From: MFD04580-c1 sp963702995
GTDB taxonomy: Bacteria; Planctomycetota; Phycisphaerae; Tepidisphaerales; Tepidisphaeraceae
Direction of reading: 5' to 3'
NCBI GenBank assembly: GCA_963702995.1
Contig: OY969783.1
Coordinates: forward strand, 2,294,001 to 2,358,000
DNA: 64,000 nt
Below are positions 1 through 8,611 of the stretch, piece after piece. Numbering within the stretch: position 1 is the first letter of the stretch; each line of letters opens with the position of its first letter. The notes under the pieces were generated by a model. It worked only from the letters and a program-made list of their open reading frames with translations. It was not told where the DNA came from and did no database searches. A program made the translations under genes and the position numbers.

Positions 1-1
1 G

Positions 2-736
2 CTGGTGTCGATCGGCGGCGGGTCGGCCGCCACCGATCCGGCGCTGCGGAAGCGATATGCGTCGCTGCTCGATGATGATGCCACCCGTGCCCGGTTCATC
101 TCGGGGGTCGTCGCCTATGTTCTTGAGCACCACTTCGACGGCGTGGACGTGGATATCGAAGGGCCGGCAATCGGCAGGAACTACGGCGCGTTCGTGCAGG
201 GCCTGGCCGGGGCGCTGCACGGAAAAGGCAAGCTGCTCACCGCGGCCGTTGCCCAGGAATACGGTGGCAAGGAGGTCCCCGATGTGGCCCTCTCGAACAT
301 GGATTTTGTCAACGTGATGGCGTACGACGGCGCCGGCCCCTGGGACCCTAAGTCGCCGGGCCAGCATTCGTCCATGGCGTACGCGCGGTCGAACATCGCC
401 TATTGGGTAAAGCGGGGCGTGCCTCGGGAAAAGCTGGTGTTGGGCATTCCGTTTTACGGCTACGGCTTCGGGCGCGCGTTCCGCAAGCACGCGTACGGGT
501 ACGACGAGATCGTCCGGGCCTACCCCGGCGCCGAGGCGGCCGATCAGGCGGGTGAGACGATCTGGTACAACGGCGTGGCCACCGTGACGGCCAAGGCGAA
601 GTACGTCGTTGATGAAGGGCTCGGGGGCGTGATGATCTGGTCGCTCGATTGTGACGCCAGAGGCCAGGCGTCGCTTCTGGGCGCCGCCTACGAGGGCCTG
701 ACCGCGGCGCCGGCCGCCAAACCGGGCTCTCGATGA
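2..736 (+). CDS. GH18 (chitinase-like) glycosidase, 5' end outside window
   Basis: C-terminal ~244 residues of a glycoside hydrolase family 18 TIM barrel; the reading frame is open to the window edge, so the start lies upstream. The GH18 catalytic signature DxxDxDxE is visible as FDGVDVDIEG (bases about 134-163), its last Glu being the family's proton donor. Further barrel landmarks are the NMDFVNVMAYD strand, the KLVLGIPFYGYGF strand and the C-terminal GGVMIWSLDCD strand. The family hydrolyses chitin or related N-acetylglucosamine glycans; substrate here cannot be told. The export signal would be in the missing part. Confidence 0.85.
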   Translation: MVSIGGGSAATDPALRKRYASLLDDDATRARFISGVVAYVLEHHFDGVDVDIEGPAIGRNYGAFVQGLAGALHGKGKLLTAAVAQEYGGKEVPDVALSNMDFVNVMAYDGAGPWDPKSPGQHSSMAYARSNIAYWVKRGVPREKLVLGIPFYGYGFGRAFRKHAYGYDEIVRAYPGAEAADQAGETIWYNGVATVTAKAKYVVDEGLGGVMIWSLDCDARGQASLLGAAYEGLTAAPAAKPGSR

Positions 737-786
737 TCGGAAGCGGCTCTGGAGTTTTTAAATTAGCTTTTTGAGGACGAAACTCG

Positions 787-2373
787 ATGCAATTGAACTC
801 TTCGTTATTGACGCTCCCGCGGGGCGTTCGCGTGGGCCCTGACCGTCGCCACGGCACTCGGCTCGTTAGGTTTCGCGGTGCGCCCGGCGGTTGCGGGGCA
901 GGACTTCGTCCCACGCTATAACGCCGAAGAATGGCATTCCCCCAAGGCCCCGCCCGAGGCCGAATACTACAAGATCATCACCATTCCCACGCCCGAAGGC
1001 GTCGAGCTCGAATGCGGCGGGATGGAGAACCTGCCCGGCGGCAAGCTCGCCGTCTCGACGCGCAAAGGGGACATCTACGTCGTCGAGAACGCGAACGACG
1101 ACCCGCCGGACAAGGTGAAGTTCACCAAGTGGGCCACCGGCATGCACGAGGTGATGGGACTCGCCTATAACGCGAAGGATGGCTTCCTTTATGCCGTGCA
1201 GCGCGGCGAGATCACGCGCCTCAAGGACTCCGACGGCCGCGGCCGAGCCAACGTTTACGAGACCTACTGCGACGACTGGGGCATTGGCGGCGACTATCAC
1301 GAATACCCCTGGATGTCGAAGTTCGACAAGGACGGGAACCTTTTCGTCCTGCTCTGCCTCACCGGCTCCTTCACCAGCGAGATCGATTACCGGGGCTGGT
1401 GCCTGAAGGTGACGCCCGACGGCAAGAGCCACCCCTACGCCAGCGGCATCCGCTCGCCGGGCGGGATCGGGTTTGACGACAAGGGGAACCTCTTCTTCAC
1501 CGACAACCAGGGCCCGTGGAACGGCACCAGCTCGCTTAAGCACATCACGCAGGGGTCGTTCCAGGGGAACCCGCAAGGGAACAAATGGTATGAGCTGCCA
1601 AAGGTGAAGGCCGAGCTGGGCGAGCACCGCGCGAACCGCAGACGCTCAGCCGCATCTGGGTGGAGGCGGGGAAGATCCCGCAGTTTGTACCCCCTCCTGC
1701 CCTGTTGCCGCACATCCGGGTCGGCCAGAGCTCCAGCGGGATCGTCTGCGACGCGAGCGCCGGCAAGTTCGGGCCGTACGCCCATCAGATGTTCGTCGGC
1801 GACCAGCACCACAGCAACATCTGCCGCGTGGCGCTGGAGAAGGTGAAAGGAAGGCTGCAGGGCGTGTCGATCCCCTTCCGCGAGGGTTTCAATTCCGGAA
1901 TCGTGCCGATGATCCAGTCGCCCGACGGCTCCTTTTTCGTCGGCGGCACGAACCGCGGCTGGGGCAGCGTCGGCCCGAAGGCCTTCTCGCTGGAGCGGCT
2001 CGTCTGGACGGGGAAAGTGCCGTTTGAGCTGTTCGATATGAAGGTGAAGCCGGACGGCTTCGACCTGGCGTTTACAGGGAAAGTGGACCCGACAATCGCC
2101 GGCGACCCCAAGTCGTACGACATGACCACCTTCAGCTACATCTACCGCGCCGACTACGGCAGCCCCGAGGTGGACCAGACGACCCCGACGATCAAGTCGG
2201 CCACGGTCGGCCCCGATGGCAAGAGCGTTCGCCTGGTGGTCGATGGGTTGAAGGTCGGCAGCATCCACCAGCTCGACCTGGCCAAGCTCCGCCCGGCCGC
2301 TGGCACCCCCGAGGCCGGTACGCCGCCGTTGCACCCGGTGGTTTATTACACGCTCTGGAACTTGCCGGAATGA
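787..2373 (+). CDS. Secreted sorbosone/glucose-dehydrogenase-like beta-propeller protein, two frameshifts
   Basis: Read with two frame changes this is one secreted protein. ATG 787 opens MQLNSSLLTLPR, then a slip in the CGGGGC run near 820 restores a good signal peptide (GAFAWALTVATALGSLGFA, then AVAGQ). The mature part has propeller blades (GMENLPGGKLAVSTRKGDIYV, KDGFLYAVQRGEITRLKDSD, GIRSPGGIGFDDKGNLFFTD). A second shift at 1,625-1,640, in a CGCGCG run, leads into SRIWVEAGKIPQFVPP and the rest, ending at 2,373. Proteins of this kind are abundant in planctomycetes, often next to ThuA or cytochrome domains, and the substrate is unknown. Either the gene is decaying or the read-out has indels; the conserved sequence on both sides of each break favours a very recent event or an error. 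Confidence 0.7.
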
Positions 2374-2575
2374 GCAGACGCCGCGATCGTGGTCTTCGTC
2401 GGGCACGCATTGCGTGCCGCCGATAGAGACCGAACAACGAATTGAAGTAGGGTCCGCACGAGAGCGGGACGGTCGATGACGCGGAGCATGCGTCGCCATG
2501 CTCTCGTACGGGCCTACCGTTGCTGGAATGCCGCAATCTCGCGGCCCGTTGGGGCGCGGGATCGTCGCCGAAACG

Positions 2576-3328
2576 TTACCCCCCGAGGTATGCCGTCTTC
2601 ACATCCGGGTCTTCGAGCAATCGGGCGGCCGCGTCGGTTTTGACGATGCGGCCGGTCTGTAGGACGTACCCGCGGTGCGCCACCGTCAACGCCATGTGCG
2701 CGTTCTGCTCGACCAGGAAGATCGTCGTCCCGGCCGCGTTGATCTCCCGGATGATCTGAAAGATCTTCCGCACGATCAGCGGGGCCAGTCCCAGCGACGG
2801 CTCGTCGAGCAGGAGGAGGCGGGGCTTGCCCATCAGCGCCCGGGCGATAGCGAGCATCTGCTGCTCGCCGCCGCTGAGCGTCCCGGCCCGCTGGTGCATT
2901 CGTTCGGCGAGAATGGGGAATAGCTCGTAGCACCGCTCGATGCCGCGGCGCGTCTCTTCGCGGTCGCGCCGGGCGTACGCCCCGAGATGGAGGTTGTCGA
3001 GGATCGTAAGGTTCGTGAAGATCTGCCGCCCCTCGGGGACATGCCCGACACCGAGGCGAACGATCTCATGGGGTGCGATGCTTTGCAGCGCCCACGACTT
3101 CGGCGGAGCAGCGGCCGCGCTCTCGGAAGGCTCGGCCGCGCCGGCCCAGGCGATCGAGCCGGCGACGGGGCGCAACAGCCCGCTGATCGTGCGCAGAAGC
3201 GTCGTCTTCCCCGCCCCATTCGCGCCGATCAACGTGACGATCTCTCCCCGCTCGACGTCGAGATTGACGCCTTGCAGCGCTTTGATCCCGCCGTAGGAGA
3301 CAGAGAGGTTTCTGACCGACAGAAGCAT
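2576..3328 (-). CDS. livF: Branched-chain amino acid-type ABC transporter ATPase (LivF-like)
   Basis: An ABC ATPase of about 250 residues, cytoplasmic, which would power a LivHMGFJ-type amino acid or amide importer. All motifs are present: Walker A GANGAGKTT, the Q-loop region, signature LSGGEQQMLAIARAL, Walker B RLLLLDEPSLGLAP and the H-loop VEQN. It ends AYLGG, as LivF proteins do. I chose ATG 3,328 because MLLSVRNLSVSYGGIKALQGV is the family N-terminus; an upstream ATG at 3,376 would add 16 unmatched residues. No permease, LivG or binding protein lies next to it: upstream is an unrelated membrane protein and downstream is the propeller gene. It is therefore an orphan subunit, or the rest was lost to rearrangement. 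Confidence 0.85.
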   Translation of the reverse strand: MLLSVRNLSVSYGGIKALQGVNLDVERGEIVTLIGANGAGKTTLLRTISGLLRPVAGSIAWAGAAEPSESAAAAPPKSWALQSIAPHEIVRLGVGHVPEGRQIFTNLTILDNLHLGAYARRDREETRRGIERCYELFPILAERMHQRAGTLSGGEQQMLAIARALMGKPRLLLLDEPSLGLAPLIVRKIFQIIREINAAGTTIFLVEQNAHMALTVAHRGYVLQTGRIVKTDAAARLLEDPDVKTAYLGG

Positions 3329-3428
3329 GTTGTCTTTGAGCGATGTCTTAGAACGAAGGTCGGATGCCGAAAACACGGGTCAACCCTCTCCCCTGCGTGG
3401 CTTTGCCTTAAAAATGCCGTTCGCCTTT

Positions 3429-3999
3429 TTAGTCGAGGGTCTGCCTTTTTAATACTGCCGGGGACGCCGCGACGTTTGTCCCGCACTCCGGGCACCGCTC
3501 TGGCGTGGCGCGAAGGTCATACCCGCACTTGCGGCAGAGTCCGATCGATTTGCGCCGCCGGGCGCTCACCCGGCGGCGCAAAGCCATCCACCCCAGCGGC
3601 GGCACGATGGTGGCGACGGCAACGCTCCAGAACGGGACGACCGCGGTGGCGTCCACGTTGCCGCTCGCCTTATGCCTCCCATACCACGCGAAGCCGCCCC
3701 GTTCCCAACTCACTTCGGTGTCGCCGGGCTCGGAGTTCAGTATCAGCAGAACGTTGGATGGCGTAATCGGCGTTAACCTTGTATCTCAACCCGTAGAAGT
3801 CCGCCGGGTGGCCGGAGCAATCGCCCCTGAACATCCCGAGTTCGATCTGTCCCCTTGCCGTATACGCCCATCGCCAGCCGCGATTGGAAACCCAGCTGAG
3901 TTGGTCCGACGACCGATCGCCCCTCAACCATAGGGCGCGCGTCGCCACGAACAGCACCGCAGACACCGCCGCCGCGAACGTGAAGAGGCGATGCCGCAT
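3429..3999 (-). CDS. Planctomycete-type membrane protein with C-terminal zinc ribbon, frameshifted
   Basis: Starts MRHRLFTFAAAVSAVLFVATRALWLR (ATG 3,999), one membrane helix, then an extracytoplasmic middle. Near 3,755 the frame changes (AIQR to NVLLILNSEPGDTEVSWERGG) and continues through a second helix (VVPFWSVAVATIVPPLGWMA), a basic RRRVSARRRK stop-transfer and the zinc ribbon CRKCGYDLRATPERCPECG (two CxxC knuckles). This two-helix plus CGYDLRATPxRCPECG layout is a large uncharacterised family typical of Phycisphaerae. Function unknown. One single-base indel splits it. Confidence 0.7.
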
Positions 4000-4091
4000 G
4001 GGGGATGTTAACACCGACGCCTCAGGCAACGCTCGGCCGGAGGACAGCCCTTCCCACCTCTCCTAAAAACGCCCATCGTTTCGCAATTCCT

Positions 4092-4189
4092 ACGCGAAAA
4101 GTACCCCGACGCCAGGCCCCGCATCATCTCCGACAACGGGCCCCAGTTCATCGCCAAAGACTTCAAGCAGTTCATCCGAATCTGCGGCA
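4092..4189 (+). mobile_element. 98-bp fragment of the IS3-family transposase gene
   Basis: Nearly identical to bases ~10,073-10,170 of the complete IS3 element in this window: it encodes the stretch around the second catalytic Asp (SDNGPQFIAKDFKQFIRICG) and stops abruptly on both sides. No IS ends are present, so it is an internal scrap left by a deletion or recombination event. It forms the false C-terminus of the neighbouring AlbA_2 gene read on the other strand. Confidence 0.9.
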
Positions 4190-4505
4190 ACTGGGCGTGC
4201 TTCAGTGGGTTTGGGAGCGGCTTTAACGCGACGGCACAGTCTATATCTTCACCGTTCTTTCGCGCGTCGATGCCCCAAACCAGAACCCCACCTTCGGTGT
4301 TGGCAAACGCCGACAGTGCCTCGATCCACTGCTCAATATCCTTCCGCTCAGGATTCTGTTCGCGCGGATCGACGGTCGCAGAGTTTTTGAAGTCAACATA
4401 CTCTGTTTCCGCATGCCCGGCAGTTACCCAGTTCTCAACGTAAGCCGTACGATCGGCAGGCGACATCTGACATAGCTCTCTGAAAAGTGTCTCGGCTCTT
4501 GTCAT
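4190..4505 (-). pseudogene. AlbA_2/Schlafen-type DNA-binding protein, N-terminal remnant
   Basis: Reads MTRAETLFRELCQMSP, then the AlbA_2 (formerly AAA_4) core: EYVDFKNSA, then the IEALSAFANTEGGVLVWGID motif. These domains bind nucleic acid and often sit at the N-terminus of regulators or defence-associated ATPases. After about residue 105 the frame runs into antisense transposase sequence, so the domain is truncated and everything C-terminal is gone. It lies 17 bp downstream of the endonuclease remnant in the same direction and may have been part of the same R-M locus. Confidence 0.8.
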
Positions 4506-4521
4506 AGACTGCCTCGTAAAC

Positions 4522-5002
4522 TTATTGCTCGTCCGGACCTGATGATCTGAATGGCAATGGCGGCTCGTCTGCCTTCGCCTTTTTCGCTTTCGGCGATTGC
4601 TTGAACGTCGAATTCACCACCCGAACCGGCGGCATATCGACAGTCTTACCGGCAAGCAAGTCAGCGATCGTCAAAATCTGCAACATCGGGTACTTCTTTC
4701 CCCAGGTTACCGACTCGTAGAATCCCGATGAAGCGGCCTCCGTTCGCATCGGCTGAGTCGGTTCATTCATGCAAATGAGAACACCGATCTGTGCCTTTTC
4801 TCGAACCAACACCCCCTGGAGGTCGCGAAGATGCGGAACGCTCGTTCCACCGGCCTTCACGGAGAAGATGACTTGCTTAGTCTTACCGGACCCATCGTCG
4901 TGAAAGTAAAGGCGTCCGTCTACGCCTTTGTCAGGCCCTTTCTTTTGCTCGGCTGGCCTTGCATGGACCAACGACAAAGCCCACCACTGGAATTGGTAGG
5001 GA
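4522..5002 (-). pseudogene. C-terminal restriction-endonuclease half of a methyltransferase-endonuclease fusion
   Basis: Encodes DPYQFQWWALSLV, KKGPDKGVDGRLYFHD, KQVIFSVKAGG and IGVLICMNEPTQPMR, ending in a Lys-rich tail. The D...(V)K spacing around GVDGRLYF and FSVKAG resembles the Mrr/PD-(D/E)XK nuclease core. In complete relatives this domain follows directly on an N6-adenine methyltransferase of the kind found at 5,837-6,493, so I read the two as halves of one gene. The coding match begins exactly where the IS3 remnant ends (5,002/5,003), and the longer frame that continues upstream only translates IS sequence. Inactive as it stands because no start or methyltransferase is attached. Confidence 0.8.
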
Positions 5003-5148
5003 TCTCGACGAGGTGCTCGCGGAGGATGGCGAGCTTCTGGGCTCCGGTAAAGTGGCGATGTTCGTTGGGCACGGGTGTTTGCTCCATCGGGCACGCTCCA
5101 TATTTAACGCCGATGATAGCACTCTCCAGTTCCGACTGGGGCAACACA
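5003..5148 (-). mobile_element. IS3-family left-end fragment (146 bp)
   Basis: Reverse complement of the first ~146 bp of the IS3 element at 9,124, almost identical, including the terminal TGTGTTGCCCC and the OrfA start MEQTPVPNE. It has a true IS end at 5,148 but is cut inside orfA at 5,003. The outer end abuts the IS701-like remnant; the cut end abuts the endonuclease coding sequence. Confidence 0.9.
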
Positions 5149-5836
5149 CGTCTGCGAGGTGCCGGTCAACTTCATGTGCTGGGGGGCAATGCCCAAGTGC
5201 CGCTCTTCCCAAGCCCCCTTCGCCGCCAAGCGGGTCGAGAACGTCGCAACGGTCGGCAAGCCTTTCCGGGGGCAATGCTGGAAGACCTTCGAAATGGCCC
5301 GCGAGACCCTTGGCCCGCAGGTCTGGAAGGTCAAAGCGGGCCAGGTTCATCTTCAACGGGACGGGAAGCCCACCGACCGGACGTACTGGCTGATCGTCGC
5401 CAAGAACGTCCAGACCAAAGAGGTGAAGTACTTTGTCTCCAACGCTCCGCCACAGACGGCCCTGATCAAGCTGCTTATGGTCGCCTTCTGCCGATGGAAG
5501 GTCGAGCACGTGTTCCGGCTGGCCAAGACCGAGGTCGGCTTCGGGCACTTCGAGGGAAGGAGTTGGAAGGGGCTGCTGCGGCACATGATCCTGTGCCAAC
5601 TGGTGATCTTGTTCGTAGCCGAGCAGACCGCTCGGCTCCGGGGGGAAAAATCCGCTATTGACGATGGAGCAAACCGCCCGGGCGTTGAACGTCGTGTGCC
5701 GCCGCTGGCAGGCGCGTCGCCGCAACTCGTCCGAAGTTGAGCACGTTTCGCGGGTCATCAAGTACCATCAGGCTCGGAATCAAGCCGCGAAACAATCACG
5801 GCTGCGGACGTTCAAAATGCAAACGTAGCGCTGTAG
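5149..5836 (+). mobile_element. IS701-like (IS4-superfamily DDE) element, 3' remnant with transposase C-terminus
   Basis: The frame from about 5,159 encodes a DDE transposase C-terminus: KVEHVFRLAKTEVGFGHFEG carries the last catalytic Glu (HVFRLAKTE region), followed by RSWKGLLRHMILCQLVILF, as in IS701-type enzymes. A one-base shift at about 5,645-5,660 joins it to MEQTARALNVVCRRWQARRR and a stop at 5,828. The N-terminal half, including the first catalytic Asp, is missing, removed at the junction with the IS3 end at 5,148. The right boundary is placed where methyltransferase coding resumes (~5,837). Confidence 0.75.
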
Positions 5837-6493
5837 TGTTAATCGATATCGCCGGCCAGTTCCAGGTTCGACGTGGCGATAGGCCCTTGAAACGTATTCC
5901 TCATCATACGGCCTATACTGATGATTGAGCTTTGCAGCATCGGTGCGGCGGTAAAACAAGATCACGTCATGGACCCGGCCGTAGTGTCGAGACCCTTGCT
6001 TGGCATCGTTGTGAGATGACTGACGTTTCCAGATGATCTCATTTACATAGTTATCCGCCCCGAACACCGCGTCCATCAGCACCTTCAAGTAGTGGCTGGC
6101 AGTGGGGTCGCAGTGCAAGTAGATGCTTCCACTGGGCTTCAGAACTCGTCGTAGTTCCACGAGACGCGGGGCCATCATCGACAAGTACGCAAGCATATCG
6201 TTCTCACCGAGAAGAGTTCGATATGCCTGCATCGCCTGTGAAACCTTCGCGTGGTTTCCCTCGACTATTTCCTGGAAGGCATGAGCAGCCGCTTGGTCCC
6301 ACTCCCAAGTATCGCCGAACGCCTTAATTTGGGCAGCAGCGCTGCTGCCGTCCTTCTCGGCAAACAGCACGTTGTAATCCTGGTTTGAGTTGAACGGAGG
6401 ATCGAGGTAGATCAAGTCTACGGACTCATCCGCGACGTATCGTCGCAAGATTTCCAAGTTGTCGCCGTAGTACAGGGTGTTCGGAGCCTTCAA
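5837..6493 (-). pseudogene. N-terminal half of an N6-adenine DNA methyltransferase (R-M fusion gene)
   Basis: Starts (TTG, 6,493) KAPNTLYYGDNLEILRRYV and shows the catalytic motif IV DPPFNSNQDYNVLF, then SIYLHCDPTASHYLK and EIIWKRQSSHNDAKQ. It ends in RHVEPGTGRRYRLT, where relatives continue toward the AdoMet-binding motif; here IS701-like DNA follows. No AdoMet site, so it is inactive. It should have continued into the endonuclease at 4,522-5,002. The start is uncertain: an in-frame stop lies just upstream and TTG is the only start codon available. Confidence 0.8.
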
Positions 6494-7018
6494 GTCTCAA
6501 GCGCTCCCGAAGGTGAAAGAGCGGCAGGATACTCGATCCGCTTGTTTTGCCAAGCGGGGTTCGCCGCGTACCTGTCGTACTGGTTGACAGGTCGGAACCG
6601 CAGAGACATAACCCGGGAGAGTTCAGAACCCGCGAGGCAATGCCACGCGGGTTCTTTTTGTCTGGTTTCTGCCCGTAAAAACGGGCCATAAGAGGTGGGC
6701 CAGGCAGGTGGCAACGGTCGGTCGCACAGACGCTCGCTGTAGGCTTCGCCCTTGGTGGCGAGGAATAGGGCGATTCTCTCTGCGTACCTTGAAGAGAGCG
6801 TCAGGACAGGTGGCCCCCGTCGTGACCCCTCGCCCACCAGCCCGTTCATCTTTCGGGGTGACTGCGGGCAAGCGGGTCCGACGCGATTACCCGCCAGGAA
6901 GAATACCAGCCCTCGGAGGACGAGGGTGAGAGGTCAAGCGTTGGCGGTCACGAGGCGTAGAGCCGGATGCGTGGCTGCCGTAGCCGCGAGTGTGGGACGC
7001 GAGCGGGAAGACTGCCGG
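6494..7018. other. Non-coding stretch, 525 bp
   Basis: No frame shows a recognisable protein. It holds a strong stem-loop at 6,626-6,659 (separate entry) and otherwise nothing I can name. It separates the broken R-M gene from the AT-rich coiled-coil gene. Confidence 0.5.
6626..6659 (+). terminator. Terminator-like hairpin with T-run
   Basis: Stem GAACCCGCG (6,626-6,634) pairs perfectly with CGCGGGTTC (6,646-6,654) over an 11-nt loop and is followed by TTTTT. On the plus strand this is a textbook intrinsic terminator, yet no plus-strand gene lies upstream, which suggests a small RNA transcribed from the 6,490-6,625 region or a leftover from mobile DNA. Confidence 0.6.
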
Positions 7019-7594
7019 TCAATCTGTCGGTCGCCTCGTAAATTCGCTTGCGTAGCTCCTCTTGATCCTATCGGACCCGCAACGGTTACAAAACGAGGCG
7101 TTGTTCGGGACTTCAACCTGACACCGGCCGCACGACGATCGAGGGCGCAAGCTCATCTTGGTCCGTTCCAACCTACCGTCCAGTTGCTTGATGTGATCCT
7201 TCAAATTGTTTCGCTCGTTTATGCTCTTTTGGATTTCAGACTTGATGTCCCTCAGCTTTTCGTCCACTAACTTAAGCTCGTCTTTTCTCTCTGACAGAAG
7301 AGAGTCGAGACGCGAGATTTCGCTATTTTCTTCGGATATTATTGCCTTTTTGTCTGATAAATTCCACTTTAGCCTTTCTCGTTCGAACGCGTTCCAAGGA
7401 TCATCTAAGCTATTTTTCTTAAGTTTGACTTTCGTCGTCTTCACGATCTTATTGCTATCTCCGTGACCGCTCAAGAACGTTTTAAAACTCTTCAAGCCGC
7501 GCGTAATCCAAAAGTCTATTGTCTGGAGCAAACTACCCAAGACAATCACAAGGAACACGATAGCCACTATTGCCCCTGCTGTCTCCATAGTCAC
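7019..7594 (-). CDS. Membrane-anchored coiled-coil protein with C-terminal zinc ribbon, unknown function
   Basis: 191 residues. One N-terminal membrane helix (AIVAIVFLVIVLGSLL), a basic linker, a long charged helix typical of a coiled coil (roughly residues 70-145: ISEENSEISRLDSLLSERKD and following heptads), then a zinc ribbon CGRCQVEVPNNASFCNRCGS with two CxxC pairs. Base composition is clearly more AT-rich than the flanking genes, so it was probably acquired horizontally. It may begin at the second ATG (7,588). I recognise no family. Its place between a broken R-M gene and phage-like genes hints at a defence or mobile-element role, which is only a guess. Confidence 0.6.
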   Translation of the reverse strand: MTMETAGAIVAIVFLVIVLGSLLQTIDFWITRGLKSFKTFLSGHGDSNKIVKTTKVKLKKNSLDDPWNAFERERLKWNLSDKKAIISEENSEISRLDSLLSERKDELKLVDEKLRDIKSEIQKSINERNNLKDHIKQLDGRLERTKMSLRPRSSCGRCQVEVPNNASFCNRCGSDRIKRSYASEFTRRPTD

Positions 7595-7767
7595 TACTCG
7601 ATTTGTTTGAACACCTTGGCTTGCTAGTCCACATTTTTTTAATGACTCCCAGTGCCTCCCGGGATGCCGAGAAGGCTACGATAAGTGAGCCGGCGAACGC
7701 AATAGGGCAAAATTACCGTGAAAAAATCGCAAATAAGCGAAAACAACTTGTCTGACGAACTTCGACG

Positions 7768-8202
7768 TCACCACTTCCCAAGCGGACAAGCCTCGCTCTT
7801 CAAGAGCGTCTTCGCCTTCAGGAAGCACGAGCAAACGGAACAACGCTTGAGCGACAGGTCATCCGAGTCACCTGCGATGCCCGATTCTGGGCAATTCTTG
7901 CAGATGCTCCTGCGACGTTCGACCACGTCTCGTTCCGCATGACTGATGCCGGTGATCGCCTTTGTAAGCCCCACTGCACCTTTCAGCAGCTTCTTCGCCG
8001 CGCAGTCGCACCCGCCGGTAGGCTTCCCAGGGGGCTTGGCGGGAAGGTCCACGCGACGGTGTTTCCCCTTCGGGCAGCTTCCCGCCGTGTAGTGCTCCCG
8101 GATGTCTTTACCTGAAACCGTGCAGAGGCATGGCCCTTGGCAGGCTTGCTGGCGATGCTCGCACCGCATGCAAAACAGGCTGTTTTGTTGGGAAGGGGTC
8201 AT
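7768..8202 (-). CDS. Small Cys-rich protein of phage type
   Basis: 144 residues from ATG 8,202. There are about 14 Cys in clustered CxxC, CxxxxC and CxC patterns: FCMRCEH, CQGPCLC, GGCDCAAKK, SICKNCPESG, RCSVCSCF and the ending ACPLGKW. The C-terminal half (R-x-S-I-C-x-x-C-P, then C-S-x-C-x-C-F-L-x-x-K, C-P-L-G-K-W) is a metal-binding arrangement I associate with small phage proteins. I prefer ATG 8,202 over an upstream one at 8,349 because it overlaps the stop codon of the preceding frame in an ATGA arrangement, as in translationally coupled gene pairs. Function unknown. Confidence 0.65.
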   Translation of the reverse strand: MTPSQQNSLFCMRCEHRQQACQGPCLCTVSGKDIREHYTAGSCPKGKHRRVDLPAKPPGKPTGGCDCAAKKLLKGAVGLTKAITGISHAERDVVERRRSICKNCPESGIAGDSDDLSLKRCSVCSCFLKAKTLLKSEACPLGKW

Positions 8203-8496
8203 GTGATGATCGCCAGTCCGGCGGAGCCAACGCATAGGCTCGTGGCACCAAGTGGGAGCGTGATGGAGCATGTCGCGTCGGAACAGCCCGTGAAGGGCAG
8301 CGTTACCTCGGCCTGTGCCATTGGGAGCTTGAAATGCTCGAGAACGCACACAGTGAAGGGACGGTTGTCGCCTGACAGGTCAACCTCGACTTCAAAAAAC
8401 CGAGTAGTCGGCGAAGTCGTCCGGGTTCATGCCATCAAAGTTGACCTGGACTTTCAAGAATGGCCGACCTCCGGCCGCACGGGCCGAAACATTGAC
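8199..8496 (-). CDS. Phage-like small protein interrupted at a T6 run
   Basis: Two minus-strand frames join through a run of six T (8,394-8,399 on the plus strand as A6). The upstream frame gives FLKVQVNFDGMNPDDFADYSVF and stops at TGA directly after the run. Dropping one T continues as EVEVDLSGDNRPFTVCVLEHF to a stop whose TGA overlaps the ATG of the Cys-rich gene (ATGA at 8,199-8,202). The overlap and the sensible merged protein argue that it is a real gene. I found no convincing start codon before the tRNA, so the 5' end may be cut at the integration junction. Confidence 0.45.
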
Positions 8497-8536
8497 AAGG
8501 CGGGGTAAAAATCCGACAACATCCGCAGTATCGCCC

Positions 8537-8611
8537 CGGGGCGTAGCTCAGCTTGGCTAGAGCGCCTGGTTTGGGTCCAGGAGGTCGCAAGTTCGAATCT
8601 TGTCGCCCCGA
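8537..8611 (+). tRNA. tRNA-Pro (anticodon TGG)
   Basis: 75-nt cloverleaf. Acceptor stem CGGGGCG/CGCCCCG pairs perfectly with discriminator A; the D-arm is AGCTCAGCTTGGCTAGAGC; the anticodon stem is CCTGG/CCAGG with loop TTTGGGT and anticodon TGG at 8,572-8,574; the T-arm is GCAAG TTCGAAT CTTGT. CCA is not encoded. Its 3' half is also the end of the serine recombinase frame on the other strand, marking it as the integration site of a mobile element. Confidence 0.97.
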
